Positions 6,943-15,413 of a DNA stretch of 15,413 nt are shown here, in pieces. Source of the DNA: Campylobacteraceae bacterium (lineage in GTDB: Bacteria > Campylobacterota > Campylobacteria > Campylobacterales > Sulfurospirillaceae); NCBI GenBank assembly GCA_027040375.1, contig JALUMJ010000184.1:1-15413 (forward strand), written 5' to 3'. Position numbers and translations under genes: made by a program. How positions within the stretch are numbered: the first letter of the stretch is position 1; each line of letters opens with the position of its first letter. The notes below the pieces were generated by a model. That model ran no database searches. It saw only the letters and a program-made list of their open reading frames with translations, and was not told the DNA's origin.

Positions 6943-8150
6943 TCACTGCTTGCTTCTATATCAACTCCTAATTTTTGTAATCTTTGCACCAAAGGCGGAT
7001 GTGTAAAATATAAAAATATACTCAAAGGGTGAGATAAAGGGAAGCTTTTATTTTCGTCAGCTAACTTCATCAAAGCGGAACTTAAAGCCTCTTTGCTTTC
7101 ACATTCACTTCCGTATTCATCGGCTGCATATTCGTTTTTTCTACTTATCATTCCAAAAAATGGCATAAACAAAAACGAAAGAACAGGTGAGAGCATCAAA
7201 AAAAGTATAATATTCATATAAATTCCATTGCTGATGCCTAGTTGTAAAAATATATCTTGAGGAATATTTCCAAAAATTGCAAACATAATGAAGAGCATTA
7301 AGCCACTCGTTAAGATATTTTTGATGATATCTTTATGCTTAAAGTGCCCAAGCTCATGTCCTAAAACCGCCAAAAGCTCATGCTTGTCTAATTTTTCTAT
7401 CAAAGTATCAAACAAAACAACTCTTTTAGATTTTCCAAGTCCTCCAAAATAGGCATTTAGCCTGCTGTCTCTCTTGCTAGCGTCCAAACTAAATACACCG
7501 CTACTTTTTAATCCTGCTTTTTGAAGTAACTCTTCTATAGAATTTCTTAAATCATCATTATCTAAAGGTGTGAATTTGTTAAATATAGGAGCTATTAGCG
7601 TTGGATAAATCATATTTACAAATAAAATTATGATAAAAACTGCACCAAATCCCCACAACCACCAAGATGAAAACGAAAGCATAATCCAAGAAATCAAAGC
7701 AATAATAGCCGAACCAAAAATCATAAACAATAGGCTTGATTTTACAGTATCTTTCAAATATGTTTTTACATCTATCTTTGAAAAGCCATATTGTTTATCT
7801 AGCGAAAAAGTTTTATACAAATCAAAAGGAAGAGAGAAAAAGTAATTTATTACGATAAATAAATCCACAAAAATCACAGATCTGATGATTTCATTTTGTG
7901 TGGAAATACTAGCATCTAACATATTTAAACCATAACCAATCCACCAAAAAAACAGTAATAAGTCATATAATATCGTAACTAATTCCATCTTTGAAGTGTC
8001 GATTTTATAATTCGCCGCTTTTAAAAAATTTGCAGGAGTTAAAACAACTGGTTTTGTTTTTTTGGCTTTTACAACAAAACCAATCTCCATAACAGTAGCA
8101 TAAAATTTTACCAATACATAAAGTGTATATACAACACTAATAGTTAACAT
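6915..8150 (-). CDS. M48-family (Ste24/CAAX protease-type) membrane zinc protease
   Basis: This is an integral-membrane zinc metalloprotease of 411 residues. It has an N-terminal M48 membrane domain with several hydrophobic segments, then the catalytic domain. That domain has HELGH at about 265-269 (two zinc His and the catalytic Glu), and the third zinc ligand is Glu 340 in NEYAADEYG. Two further hydrophobic segments lie between these motifs. The architecture matches Ste24-like CAAX protease 1 homologues; bacteria lack prenylated substrates, so the natural role is probably membrane-protein quality control (inference). I chose the ATG at 8148-8150 because AAGGA lies five bases upstream. A TTG at 8174 would add eight residues but has no ribosome site and lies in the promoter. 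It overlaps prmC and diverges from uup. Confidence 0.88.
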   Translation of the reverse strand: MLTISVVYTLYVLVKFYATVMEIGFVVKAKKTKPVVLTPANFLKAANYKIDTSKMELVTILYDLLLFFWWIGYGLNMLDASISTQNEIIRSVIFVDLFIVINYFFSLPFDLYKTFSLDKQYGFSKIDVKTYLKDTVKSSLLFMIFGSAIIALISWIMLSFSSWWLWGFGAVFIIILFVNMIYPTLIAPIFNKFTPLDNDDLRNSIEELLQKAGLKSSGVFSLDASKRDSRLNAYFGGLGKSKRVVLFDTLIEKLDKHELLAVLGHELGHFKHKDIIKNILTSGLMLFIMFAIFGNIPQDIFLQLGISNGIYMNIILFLMLSPVLSFLFMPFFGMISRKNEYAADEYGSECESKEALSSALMKLADENKSFPLSHPLSIFLYFTHPPLVQRLQKLGVDIEASSECMEESCPA

Positions 8151-8173
8151 ATAAATCCTTATTTTTTTATGCA

Positions 8174-8179
8174 ATTGTA
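8174..8179 (-). promoter_or_regulatory. Putative -10 box for the M48 protease-prmC operon
   Basis: On the minus strand this reads TACAAT, one base from the consensus, preceded by GG. Transcription would start near 8167, giving a leader of about 17 bases before the preferred ATG at 8150. No convincing -35 is visible. Confidence 0.4.
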
Positions 8180-8206
8180 CCTAAAATGTTTTAAAAAGAG
8201 ATTTTA

Positions 8207-8215
8207 TGCTAAAAT
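8207..8215 (+). promoter_or_regulatory. Extended -10 promoter for uup
   Basis: TGCTAAAAT is an extended -10 element close to that of the ATPase gene at 4703-4711 (both sit in TATGCTA). Transcription would begin near 8222 with a leader of about 22 bases. Confidence 0.5.
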
Positions 8216-8233
8216 AAGACATTAATACATCAC

Positions 8234-8238
8234 AAGGA
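8234..8238 (+). promoter_or_regulatory. Ribosome binding site deciding the uup TTG start
   Basis: AAGGA lies five bases before the TTG at 8244. The protein from this TTG opens with the first strand of the ABC domain, and no in-frame ATG lies nearby, so TTG is the preferred start. Confidence 0.7.
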
Positions 8239-8243
8239 CATAC

Positions 8244-10193
8244 TTGGCACTATTAGACCTATTAGATATCAGCAAAGCTTACGAATCACAACATATTTTC
8301 AATCATATTGATTTTTCGGTGCATCAGGGTGAACGAATCTGTATCATCGGTAAAAATGGTGGTGGCAAATCTACTCTTATGAAAATCATAGATGGCTCAC
8401 TTGGAAGTGATGATGGAAGAAGGGTTATACAGAAATTTACTAAAGTAAATATGCTTGATCAAACTCCAACTTTTACAGAAGATTTTAGCGTAAAAGATGC
8501 TATCGAAAATGAATTAAAAGAGTTAAAAGATGCCAAAATTGAATACGAGCAAGTCTCAAAGCAATTAGCGCAAGATTTTGAAAATCAAAGCCTATTAAAA
8601 AAACAAGAAAGATTAATCGATTTTTTAGACACACATGATGCTTGGAATCTAGATGATAAAGTACAAAGAGTTTTGCAAAAATTTGATTTGAAAGAGTATG
8701 AAAATAAGTCTATCAATATGCTTAGCGGTGGTGAACAAAGGCGTGTTACTTTAGCTGGACTTATCCTCAAAAAACCCGATATCCTCCTGCTAGATGAGCC
8801 TACAAATCATCTCGATGTTTATATGGTTGAGTTTTTAGAAGATATGCTTTTAAAAGAACAGTTTACTTTGGTTTTTATATCTCACGATAGGTATTTTATC
8901 GATAGGCTGGCTACCAAGACTATCGAGATAGATAATTGCAAGATTAGAAATTTCAATGGGGGATATCAAGATTATCTCAATGCAAAAGAGATGCTATTGC
9001 AATCCATGGCTCAAGAACACCATAACTTATTAAAACTTTTAAAAAGAGAAGAAGCATGGCTAAACAGGGGCGTAAAGGCTAGGCTTAAAAGAAATGAGGG
9101 GCGCAAACAAAGAGTGTTTGAGCTAAAGGATAAAGCTAAAACAAATCCTGCATTGATAGCAAAGATGAAACTAGAACTGCAAAGAGAGCAAAAAAATTTT
9201 AATCAAGAAAAATCTACAAATAAACAAAAAATGCTCTTTGAAATGTATGACATATGCAAATCTTTGGGCAACAAAAATCTGATAGAAAATTTTTCTATGA
9301 GGATTTTGCAAAAAGACAGAATTGCGATAGTGGGTAAAAATGGATCTGGTAAATCTACATTTCTAAAGATTTTACAAGGAATTTTAAAAGTAGATAGTGG
9401 AATCTTCAAAAAAGGCGACTTCAAGATAGGATATTTTGACCAACAAAGAGAGATAATAGACGAAGATAAAACCATCATAGAGACTTTTTGCCCAAATGGC
9501 GGTGATAGAGTTGATGTGCGAGGTAGAAATATGCATGTCTATGGATATATGAAAAATTTCTTATTTCCAAAAGAAGATATAAATAAAAAAATTGGGGTTT
9601 TAAGTGGTGGCGAAAAAAACAGAGTTGCCCTTGCACTTTTGTTTACCAAAGATGTAGATTGCCTTATACTTGATGAGCCGACAAACGACTTAGATATTCC
9701 CACTATTAATATTCTCGAAGAGTACATACAAAGTTTTCAAGGGGCTGTCATATTTGTCAGTCACGATAGGTACTTTGTAGATAAGATTGCAAAAAAGCTT
9801 TTTATCTTTAAAGGGGAAGGCAAGATCGAAGAGAGTTGGCAAGATTATACTCAATATTTAGAGATAGAAAAAGAGATAAAATCCATAGAAAACTTTAGTA
9901 CTATTGAGAAAAAAGAGGCTAACAAAAAAACTAAATCAAAAGATTCAAAGATTCAAAAATTTAGTTACAAAGAGGAGATGGATTACAAATCTTTACCAGA
10001 AGAAATAGAAAAACTTGAAGATGAGATAAGTGAGATAAATTTATGTCTGCAAAATCCAAAATGCTATCAAGAGATCGGCTTAACAAAATTAAGTAAATCA
10101 TTAGAAGAAAAAGAAAATATGCTAGAGCCTCTAATAGAAAGATATCTCCAGCTTGAAGAAAAAGCTGAAGATATCAAAAACGCGGGGGACTAA
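8244..10193 (+). CDS. uup: ABC-F family ATPase Uup
   Basis: Uup is a soluble ABC-F protein with two ATPase domains and no membrane part. Family members act on ribosomes, and E. coli Uup also affects precise excision of transposons and branched DNA. Domain 1 has Walker [10 protein letters not shown] (36-44), signature LSGGEQRR and Walker [12 protein letters not shown]. The interdomain linker carries [16 protein letters not shown], close to the E. coli Uup linker. Domain 2 has Walker [10 protein letters not shown] (about 364-372), signature LSGGEKNR and [12 protein letters not shown] Lys-rich stretch then leads to a C-terminal coiled coil (about 585-645), the Uup-specific domain. At 649 residues it is the usual size. 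Start is TTG with AAGGA. Its stop overlaps that of the convergent chemoreceptor gene. Confidence 0.92.
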   Translation: MALLDLLDISKAYESQHIFNHIDFSVHQGERICIIGKNGGGKSTLMKIIDGSLGSDDGRRVIQKFTKVNMLDQTPTFTEDFSVKDAIENELKELKDAKIEYEQVSKQLAQDFENQSLLKKQERLIDFLDTHDAWNLDDKVQRVLQKFDLKEYENKSINMLSGGEQRRVTLAGLILKKPDILLLDEPTNHLDVYMVEFLEDMLLKEQFTLVFISHDRYFIDRLATKTIEIDNCKIRNFNGGYQDYLNAKEMLLQSMAQEHHNLLKLLKREEAWLNRGVKARLKRNEGRKQRVFELKDKAKTNPALIAKMKLELQREQKNFNQEKSTNKQKMLFEMYDICKSLGNKNLIENFSMRILQKDRIAIVGKNGSGKSTFLKILQGILKVDSGIFKKGDFKIGYFDQQREIIDEDKTIIETFCPNGGDRVDVRGRNMHVYGYMKNFLFPKEDINKKIGVLSGGEKNRVALALLFTKDVDCLILDEPTNDLDIPTINILEEYIQSFQGAVIFVSHDRYFVDKIAKKLFIFKGEGKIEESWQDYTQYLEIEKEIKSIENFSTIEKKEANKKTKSKDSKIQKFSYKEEMDYKSLPEEIEKLEDEISEINLCLQNPKCYQEIGLTKLSKSLEEKENMLEPLIERYLQLEEKAEDIKNAGD

Positions 10194-11782
10194 ACTTTAA
10201 AAGTTGACAATGTATTTTCTAATTCTTTTGAAGTTTCTAGTAAATCTTGAGAAATTTTCGCTAAATATTGAGCTATTTTTTCATTATCATGTGAAGCACT
10301 AAATGTTTCATTCATTTGCTCTAGCATAACTTCAGATAAATCTGATATGCCAGAAACTTTTTGTGACGCCTCTTTTGAAACTTCTATAGATTTTGCCGTT
10401 TTATCCTTAGTTTCTTCACTCATATTTCTAACATTTTGGGCATTATTTGATATTTCTATTATAGATATTGTATTTGATTTTATACTTTCACTCAAGTTAT
10501 TAACGCCTTGAACAATTATACTGATTGTTGCATCAATTTCAGCTAAGGATTTTTGTGTTCTCTCAGCTAACTTCCTAACCTCATCAGCAACAACAGCAAA
10601 TCCACGACCATGCTCGCCAGCACGAGCTGCTTCTATAGCAGCATTTAATGCCAATAGATTTGTTTGGTCAGCTATATCCTTAATCATCTCCAAAATACCT
10701 TTGATTTGGTCTGTTTGAGTGACTACTGACTCGATTTGGGTTGACATTTCTTGTTCATTTTGGCTTGATTTTAAAATCTCCTCTACTACTTCGTTGAGAG
10801 ATTTGCTCATGTCATCCAAAATCTTAAAAGACAAACTATTTTCACTTGCAGTATTAAGTGATAATTCCTTGGAGATTTTTAAGTCTTCTTGCACATTTTT
10901 CATCACATCAAAGGTTTTACTGATATTTTGAGTTTGATAGTTAGCACTTTTTGAAATATCCAAAGAATTTTCATTTAGCATTTCACCTAAATTTTCAACA
11001 TTTCTTGAAATTTCTTGAGAGGTTATAATAGTTGATTGAGTTTTTTGGATAAATTTATTGATATAGTCTCCAGTATCCCCAAGCTCATCTTGACTAGTTA
11101 TGTTTACCCTAGATGTCAAGTCTCCATCTCCACTAGAAATATTTTGCACCCTATCTCGCAATTCACTTATAGGTTTTCCAACTACTTTTTTTAGTACAAT
11201 CATAACGACAAAAACGGTTATGAGCAAAGAGATAAAAAATATGGCTATAAACTTATAACTAATGGCTCTAATATTTGCATCAATACTATCAAATGAATAT
11301 GTCATATCCATTACACCAAGCACATCTCCTCTGTTGCTTGTTACATGACAACCTATACAATCTTGCTCTGCTATCAAAGGTCTTAGCAATCTTAGTCTAT
11401 GCCCGTTTTTATCATCAAGCATTATATTTTTAGCTATTGGATTTTTTATTATATTTACGATTAATTTTTCATCGCTTGGCTTTTCACTAAGCCCAAATCC
11501 ATCTATAACTGCTTGTGACTTATGTATCTTCAACTCTTTTATGCCGTCCATTTTACTAGCATTTTCTATGGATTTTTTTATCACAGAAGGATCACCCAAA
11601 GTCATAGCAGTTCGTACCGTTTGAAAAACAGATTTGCTAAATGTGTTTAGACTTTTTTCACTTTGTTGCAAAGCAGAGCTTTTGAATTCTTTAACTATTA
11701 AAAACTCTAAAACAACAAAGCTTATAATCAGCACTGGGACAAGCCCCAAAGCTATTTTCATACCAATATTTTTTTTAAACAT
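10190..11782 (-). CDS. Methyl-accepting chemotaxis protein with periplasmic c-type heme motif
   Basis: This is a 530-residue transmembrane chemoreceptor. TM1 (about 9-30) and TM2 (about 177-198) enclose a periplasmic sensor domain of about 145 residues, followed by a HAMP domain (about 199-250) and a cytoplasmic signalling hairpin. The tip is highly conserved ([20 protein letters not shown], then [18 protein letters not shown]) and would bind CheA and CheW. The sensor domain contains CIGCH (142-146), a covalent heme c attachment motif, in the compartment where cytochrome c is matured. His 88, His 128, Met 158 and Met 160 are possible second ligands. Heme c chemoreceptors are known in Geobacter. 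A redox or gas-sensing role is inferred. No C-terminal CheR-docking pentapeptide is seen. The ATG has AAGGA five bases upstream. Confidence 0.92.
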   Translation of the reverse strand: MFKKNIGMKIALGLVPVLIISFVVLEFLIVKEFKSSALQQSEKSLNTFSKSVFQTVRTAMTLGDPSVIKKSIENASKMDGIKELKIHKSQAVIDGFGLSEKPSDEKLIVNIIKNPIAKNIMLDDKNGHRLRLLRPLIAEQDCIGCHVTSNRGDVLGVMDMTYSFDSIDANIRAISYKFIAIFFISLLITVFVVMIVLKKVVGKPISELRDRVQNISSGDGDLTSRVNITSQDELGDTGDYINKFIQKTQSTIITSQEISRNVENLGEMLNENSLDISKSANYQTQNISKTFDVMKNVQEDLKISKELSLNTASENSLSFKILDDMSKSLNEVVEEILKSSQNEQEMSTQIESVVTQTDQIKGILEMIKDIADQTNLLALNAAIEAARAGEHGRGFAVVADEVRKLAERTQKSLAEIDATISIIVQGVNNLSESIKSNTISIIEISNNAQNVRNMSEETKDKTAKSIEVSKEASQKVSGISDLSEVMLEQMNETFSASHDNEKIAQYLAKISQDLLETSKELENTLSTFKV

Positions 11783-11817
11783 CCCATTCCTTTTAAAAAA
11801 TAAATCAAATTACTAAA

Positions 11818-11846
11818 ATTATATCCAAATCAAACAATTAATGCAA
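11818..11846 (-). promoter_or_regulatory. Sigma-70-type promoter for the chemoreceptor gene
   Basis: On the minus strand, TTGCAT (11846-11841) and a perfect TATAAT (11823-11818) are separated by 17 bases. The -35 lies inside the end of purH. Transcription would start near 11811, giving a leader of about 29 bases. The receptor is thus probably transcribed independently of purH, and not by the flagellar sigma factor. Confidence 0.6.
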
Positions 11847-13370
11847 AAAGTGTCTCACTCCGCTAAAATATAGTGCTATATCGTGCTCATTTGCAGCTTT
11901 TATAACTTCGCCATCTCTTATGCTGCCACCTGGTTCGATGATACACCTAACGCCTGCATGAGCTGCTGCGTCTATAGAATCTCTAAAAGGGAAAAATGCT
12001 TCACTTGCCATCGCACAGCCATAAACATCAAGTCCCATCTCTTTAGCTTTAGCAAGTGCACATTTTCCAGCATCGACTCGACTTGTCATCCCCATGCCTA
12101 TAGCTACCATAGCTTCATCTTTTACATAAACTACACAATTTGACTTAGTTAAGCTTGCTATCTTATATGCGATATCCAAATCTTTTTCTCTAATTTTTAT
12201 GGCTTCTCTTTTGCTAACACATTTTGCATTTTCAACCTCATCTGAGCCTACTTTATCGCTATTTTGATATACAAAACCGCCATCTACATGTTTAAAGTCA
12301 TACTCGTCATTGCTTAAAACTAAAAATTTGCTCTCTTGAGTAAAAATCTTGATTCTTTTTTTCTTTTCAAAAACACTTAGGGCATCATCATCAACATTTG
12401 CAGCGATTATAACTTCGACAAATATCTCATTTATCTTAGTTGCCAAAGCAAAATCAAGTGTCCCATTTATCGCAACCACTCCACCATAAGCAGAGATAGG
12501 GTCGCATTTAAGTGCTTTTTCATAAGCATCAAGTAAGTTTTCTCCTATGGCAAAACCGCAAGGGTTAGCATGTTTGATGATAGAAACTGCTGGCTCATCC
12601 CCAAAAGAAGCTGCTATCTTTAAAGCTCCATTTATATCTGTCATATTATTAAAACTCGCTTCTCCTTTTAAAGTTTTAAAGTTATTTGAAAAGAAGTAGT
12701 CAAACTCATAAAGGGCACCTTTTTGATGAGGATTTTCACCATATCTTGTATCAAATGCTTTTGTGCCAGCGATAAACTGCATAGCACCAAAGCCGTCATT
12801 AAATCTTTTATTCATATAGTTTGCAATCATACTGTCATAGCTAGCAGTATGCTCAAATGCTTTTATCATCAAATCTCTTCTAAATTCAAGCGTATTTTTA
12901 TCGCTTTTCAAAGCATCTACAACTCTGTCGAAATCATTCACATCAGTTACTATTAAAACATCATTGAAATTTTTAGCAGCACTTCTAACCATAGCGGGTC
13001 CACCAATATCAATGTTTTCTATAATTTCATCAAAATCATCAGTCCTAGAAATGGTTTCTTTAAATGGATATAGATTTACACAAACCAAGTCTATACCTTT
13101 TATACCGTGCTCTTTTGCCGTGCTCACATGTGAGTTTAAATCTCTTCTATGCAAAATTCCTCCGTGAATAAGAGGATTTAGAGTTTTAACTCTTCCATCA
13201 AACATCTCTGGAAATTTTGTAACTTCACTTATCTCGATAGCTTTTATGCCTTCGCTTGTTAGAAGCTTATATGTCCCACCTGTGGAGATTATTTCATATC
13301 CAAGCTCTTCTAAATCACGAGCAAACTCAACTACACCTGTCTTATCGCTAACACTTATCAATGCTCTCAT
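11838..13370 (-). CDS. purH: Bifunctional AICAR formyltransferase/IMP cyclohydrolase
   Basis: PurH catalyses the last two steps of purine synthesis: transfer of a formyl group from 10-formyl-tetrahydrofolate to AICAR, then ring closure to IMP. The 510-residue length is normal. The N-terminal cyclohydrolase domain shows the MGS-like start [16 protein letters not shown] and [10 protein letters not shown], plus the downstream [17 protein letters not shown]. The C-terminal formyltransferase domain carries KHANPCG near residues 266-272, where Lys 266 and His 267 match the catalytic pair, and ends with the typical [17 protein letters not shown] lies six bases before the ATG. The cytochrome c gene lies 47 bases upstream in the same direction, so the two may share a transcript. 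folD, whose product supplies the formyl donor, lies just beyond on the other strand. Confidence 0.97.
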   Translation of the reverse strand: MRALISVSDKTGVVEFARDLEELGYEIISTGGTYKLLTSEGIKAIEISEVTKFPEMFDGRVKTLNPLIHGGILHRRDLNSHVSTAKEHGIKGIDLVCVNLYPFKETISRTDDFDEIIENIDIGGPAMVRSAAKNFNDVLIVTDVNDFDRVVDALKSDKNTLEFRRDLMIKAFEHTASYDSMIANYMNKRFNDGFGAMQFIAGTKAFDTRYGENPHQKGALYEFDYFFSNNFKTLKGEASFNNMTDINGALKIAASFGDEPAVSIIKHANPCGFAIGENLLDAYEKALKCDPISAYGGVVAINGTLDFALATKINEIFVEVIIAANVDDDALSVFEKKKRIKIFTQESKFLVLSNDEYDFKHVDGGFVYQNSDKVGSDEVENAKCVSKREAIKIREKDLDIAYKIASLTKSNCVVYVKDEAMVAIGMGMTSRVDAGKCALAKAKEMGLDVYGCAMASEAFFPFRDSIDAAAHAGVRCIIEPGGSIRDGEVIKAANEHDIALYFSGVRHFLH

Positions 13371-13417
13371 CTTATGTCCTTTTTATAAAAATTTTAATAT
13401 CACCATAAGTACCTAAC

Positions 13418-13753
13418 TTACTTCTTGCCAACTTCACTCTTGACAAAGAAATACAATATATCTATCTCTTTGTTTGTCAAAAAGTAAGTTGGCATCACCT
13501 TATGCGTTTTACTTAAAGCCTTAAAAAAGTCTTCTTTTTTCATATCGTTTATAGCAGGTGCTCTTAGCTCCATCTTCTTACCCTTAACTTTATAACGGGC
13601 TATCAATGAGCCTTTACCTGTGTCTCCGTGGCATTTATTGCAACCTATTCCTCTTGGGTTTGCATAAAGCATCTTTGCATACTCCATCTTGGTTATAAAG
13701 TCCTCAGCAAAAATAGAAGATAAAAACAATAAAACGATAAAAAATACTTTCAT
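13418..13753 (-). CDS. Small periplasmic mono-heme cytochrome c (class I type)
   Basis: A 111-residue secreted electron carrier. A signal peptide (MKVFFIVLLFLSSIFA, cleavage after Ala 16) is followed by a single heme attachment motif CNKCH (38-42) and a candidate axial Met 87 in KVMPTYFLT. This layout is that of class I cytochromes c. The ATG at 13751-13753 is chosen because GTGAG lies just upstream and the signal peptide then starts correctly; a GTG nine bases earlier lacks a ribosome site. The gene sits directly upstream of purH, 47 bases away and co-directional, and diverges from folD. Its redox partners cannot be told from the sequence. Lysine-rich, it may be basic and dock on acidic oxidases or reductases (inference). 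Confidence 0.88.
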   Translation of the reverse strand: MKVFFIVLLFLSSIFAEDFITKMEYAKMLYANPRGIGCNKCHGDTGKGSLIARYKVKGKKMELRAPAINDMKKEDFFKALSKTHKVMPTYFLTNKEIDILYFFVKSEVGKK

Positions 13754-13779
13754 AAAACTCACTTTAAATACTTATTTGT

Positions 13780-13793
13780 TATAATATCGTATA
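13780..13793. promoter_or_regulatory. Overlapping divergent -10 boxes for folD and cytochrome c
   Basis: The plus strand has a perfect TATAAT (13780-13785), placing the folD start near 13792 with a leader of about 22 bases. The minus strand offers TATACG (13793-13788) or TATTAT (13786-13781) for the cytochrome c-purH direction. The 14 bases are quasi-palindromic (TATA-nn-AT-nn-TATA). The plus-strand box is the firmer call. Confidence 0.5.
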
Positions 13794-13814
13794 AACAATA
13801 AAGGTAGAGTAAAA

Positions 13815-14663
13815 ATGAATATATTAGACGGAAAAGCATTATCGCAAAAAATCAGAAACAATGTAAAATTGGAGATAGAAAAATTAGAAGAAAATGGCAT
13901 CACGCCAGCACTCGCAGTTATACTCGTAGGAGATGACCCTGCTAGCAAAACATATGTTAGCATGAAAGAAAAAGCTTGTGGGGAGGCAGGAATGTACTCG
14001 ATAGTTCACAAGATGCCCTCTTCCATATCTGAAAAGAAGATACTTGAGATAATAGATATGATTAACCATAACGACTATATAGATGGCGTTTTAGTTCAAC
14101 TTCCACTTCCCCCTCAAATAAACACAACAAAAATCATAGAAGCAATTGACCCAAAAAAAGATGTAGATGGTTTTCATCCTTTCAATGTTGGTAGATTAGT
14201 TTCTGGATTGGATTGTTTTGCTTCTTGCACGCCTCTTGGGGTAATGGAAATTTTGAAAGAATACAAGATAGACCCTAAAGGACTTGATGTTTGCATAGTT
14301 GGGGCTAGCAATATCGTTGGAAAACCAATGCTTAGTTTACTCTTAAATGCCGGTGCTACAGTGGATATCTGTCATATTTTTACAAAAGACTTAAAGGCGC
14401 ATACTCTAAAGGCTGACTTGATTGTCGTGGGTGTTGGCAAACCTGGGCTCATAACAGAAGATATGGTAAAAGACGGAGCAAAAATCATCGATATTGGCAT
14501 AAATAGACTAGACAATGGTAAGCTCGTAGGCGATGTTGATTTTGAAAATGTAGCTCCTAAGTGCTCACATATAACCCCAGTTCCAGGTGGCGTTGGTCCT
14601 ATGACAATCGCTATGCTTTTATCAAATACTTTAAAAGCAGCAAAGGGAAGAGATGAAAAATAG
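13815..14663 (+). CDS. folD: Bifunctional methylene-THF dehydrogenase/methenyl-THF cyclohydrolase
   Basis: FolD converts 5,10-methylene-tetrahydrofolate to 10-formyl-tetrahydrofolate through an NADP-dependent dehydrogenase and a cyclohydrolase step, in the cytoplasm. The 282-residue length is standard. The folate-binding N-terminal domain has TYVSMKEKAC (46-55), where Tyr 47 and Lys 51 correspond to the catalytic pair, and VQLPLPPQIN. The Rossmann half has VGASNIVGKPM, HIFTKDL and the folate-site PVPGGVGPMT (255-264). Its ATG follows AAAGG. The gene diverges from the cytochrome c gene and overlaps the lepB start by 11 bases, so folD and lepB are translated from one transcript. Its product feeds PurH, encoded nearby. 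Confidence 0.97.
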   Translation: MNILDGKALSQKIRNNVKLEIEKLEENGITPALAVILVGDDPASKTYVSMKEKACGEAGMYSIVHKMPSSISEKKILEIIDMINHNDYIDGVLVQLPLPPQINTTKIIEAIDPKKDVDGFHPFNVGRLVSGLDCFASCTPLGVMEILKEYKIDPKGLDVCIVGASNIVGKPMLSLLLNAGATVDICHIFTKDLKAHTLKADLIVVGVGKPGLITEDMVKDGAKIIDIGINRLDNGKLVGDVDFENVAPKCSHITPVPGGVGPMTIAMLLSNTLKAAKGRDEK

Positions 14664-15413
14664 ATTAGCTAAATTATATAAATTTTCAAACAGTTGGACT
14701 GGTACTGTTGTCATAGTTTTGCTTGTTATATTTTTTGTAGCACAAGCCTTTGTAATTCCAAGCGGTAGCATGAAAAAAACTCTTCTTATTGGCGACCATC
14801 TCTTTGTAAAAAAGTTTTCTTATGGTGTTCCTGTACCTCATATCCCTTGGATAGAAGTTCCTATTCTTCCTGATTTTAGAGGAAATGGACATTTGATAGA
14901 TGCCGATGGACCTAAAAGAGGAGATATAGTGGTCTTTAGATATCCTGGAAATATCAAAGTTCACTATGTGAAAAGATGTGTTGCCCTTGGAGGAGATGAA
15001 ATTCTTTATTCAAATGAAACCCTTTATATAAGATTTCGCGAGGGCGATGATTATATGAAGAAAAACTTTCAACCAGGACAGCTAACTGTAATAGCTGGTA
15101 GATTGTGGGTTAAAAATCCATACTTATATAAATTTCCAGGAATTCATTATGATAAAAATGTAGATATTTTTGAGCAAATGAATCTTTACATGCAAGCAAA
15201 TCAGCTAGCTATGAAGCCTGTTGTTGTAAAAGAATTTCCAAAAAAACAAGGCTTGATATTTAACGCATTTTATAAAAAGATACCAAAAGATGAATATTTT
15301 ATGATGGGAGATAACCGCGACCACTCAAATGATAGTAGATTTTGGGGAAGCGTACCCTACTCTCTTATCGTTGGAAAACCATGGTTCATATACTTTTCAT
15401 GGGATAAAAACTA
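14653..15413 (+). CDS. lepB: Signal peptidase I, C-terminus cut by window edge
   Basis: LepB removes signal peptides from exported proteins at the periplasmic face of the inner membrane. The reading runs 253 codons from the ATG at 14653 to the window end without a stop. A short cytoplasmic start is followed by a single membrane segment (about 17-35). Then comes the catalytic-serine box IPSGSM (nucleophile Ser 39), the lysine box HYVKRCVALGGDE (general base Lys 107) and the conserved GDNRDHSNDSRFWG (219-232). Only one membrane anchor precedes the serine, unlike the two in E. coli. About 110 residues between the lysine box and GDNRD form the enlarged periplasmic beta domain. AAGGGAAG inside the folD 3' end is the ribosome site, and the 11-base overlap implies translational coupling to folD. 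Only a few C-terminal residues are likely missing. Confidence 0.95.
   Translation, partial: MKNRLAKLYKFSNSWTGTVVIVLLVIFFVAQAFVIPSGSMKKTLLIGDHLFVKKFSYGVPVPHIPWIEVPILPDFRGNGHLIDADGPKRGDIVVFRYPGNIKVHYVKRCVALGGDEILYSNETLYIRFREGDDYMKKNFQPGQLTVIAGRLWVKNPYLYKFPGIHYDKNVDIFEQMNLYMQANQLAMKPVVVKEFPKKQGLIFNAFYKKIPKDEYFMMGDNRDHSNDSRFWGSVPYSLIVGKPWFIYFSWDKN

Noticed and set aside
8151..8174. A TTG start adding eight residues to the M48 protease.
   Set aside because: It overlaps the putative -10 box and lacks a ribosome site; the ATG at 8150 has AAGGA at ideal spacing.
13754..13762. A GTG start nine bases upstream of the cytochrome c ATG.
   Set aside because: No ribosome site precedes it, while the ATG at 13753 has one and gives a normal signal peptide.

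Overview
The window is AT-rich, gene-dense chromosomal DNA from a member of the Campylobacterota (formerly Epsilonproteobacteria). It is most like a Sulfurimonas-type or related free-living lineage, but the genus cannot be fixed from the sequence alone. The evidence is the ppiD-ftsA-ftsZ order, the Campylobacter-like PpiD N-terminus, strong AAGGA ribosome sites, and promoters that show clear -10 boxes (TATAAT, TAAAAT) but mostly no recognisable -35 box. Nearly all genes are housekeeping genes. I see no tRNA, rRNA, CRISPR array, insertion sequence or phage gene, and no gene-free gap over about 110 bases.

Layout. Bases 1-549 (-) hold the N-terminal part of bioA (biotin synthesis). It diverges from a + strand cell-envelope and division cluster: a PpiD-like periplasmic chaperone (641-2107), ftsA (2108-3499) and ftsZ (3512-4630). 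Next, from its own promoter, comes a stand-alone AAA/DUF4143 ATPase of unknown role (4736-6013). Two overlapping minus-strand genes follow: prmC (release-factor methyltransferase) and an M48/Ste24-type membrane protease. The ABC-F ATPase gene uup (8244-10193, +) diverges from the protease gene. Its stop codon overlaps that of a convergent chemoreceptor gene (10190-11782, -) whose periplasmic sensor domain carries a c-type heme motif. Upstream of that, also on the minus strand, are purH (11838-13370) and a small mono-heme cytochrome c (13418-13753). folD (13815-14663, +) diverges from the cytochrome gene and overlaps the start of lepB (signal peptidase I), which runs off the right edge.

How the genes connect. 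FtsA and FtsZ form the membrane-tethered division ring, with both the FtsA amphipathic tail and the FtsZ C-terminal tail peptide intact. PpiD and LepB serve secreted-protein folding and processing. FolD makes 10-formyl-tetrahydrofolate, which PurH consumes in the last steps of IMP synthesis; the two genes flank the cytochrome c gene. The heme-type chemoreceptor and the cytochrome suggest an organism that respires with c-type cytochromes and steers by redox or gas cues. Points most worth a second look are the heme chemoreceptor, the two quasi-palindromic divergent promoter regions, the inverted repeat over the ATPase-gene promoter, and the PpiD homologue that lacks a recognisable isomerase active site.
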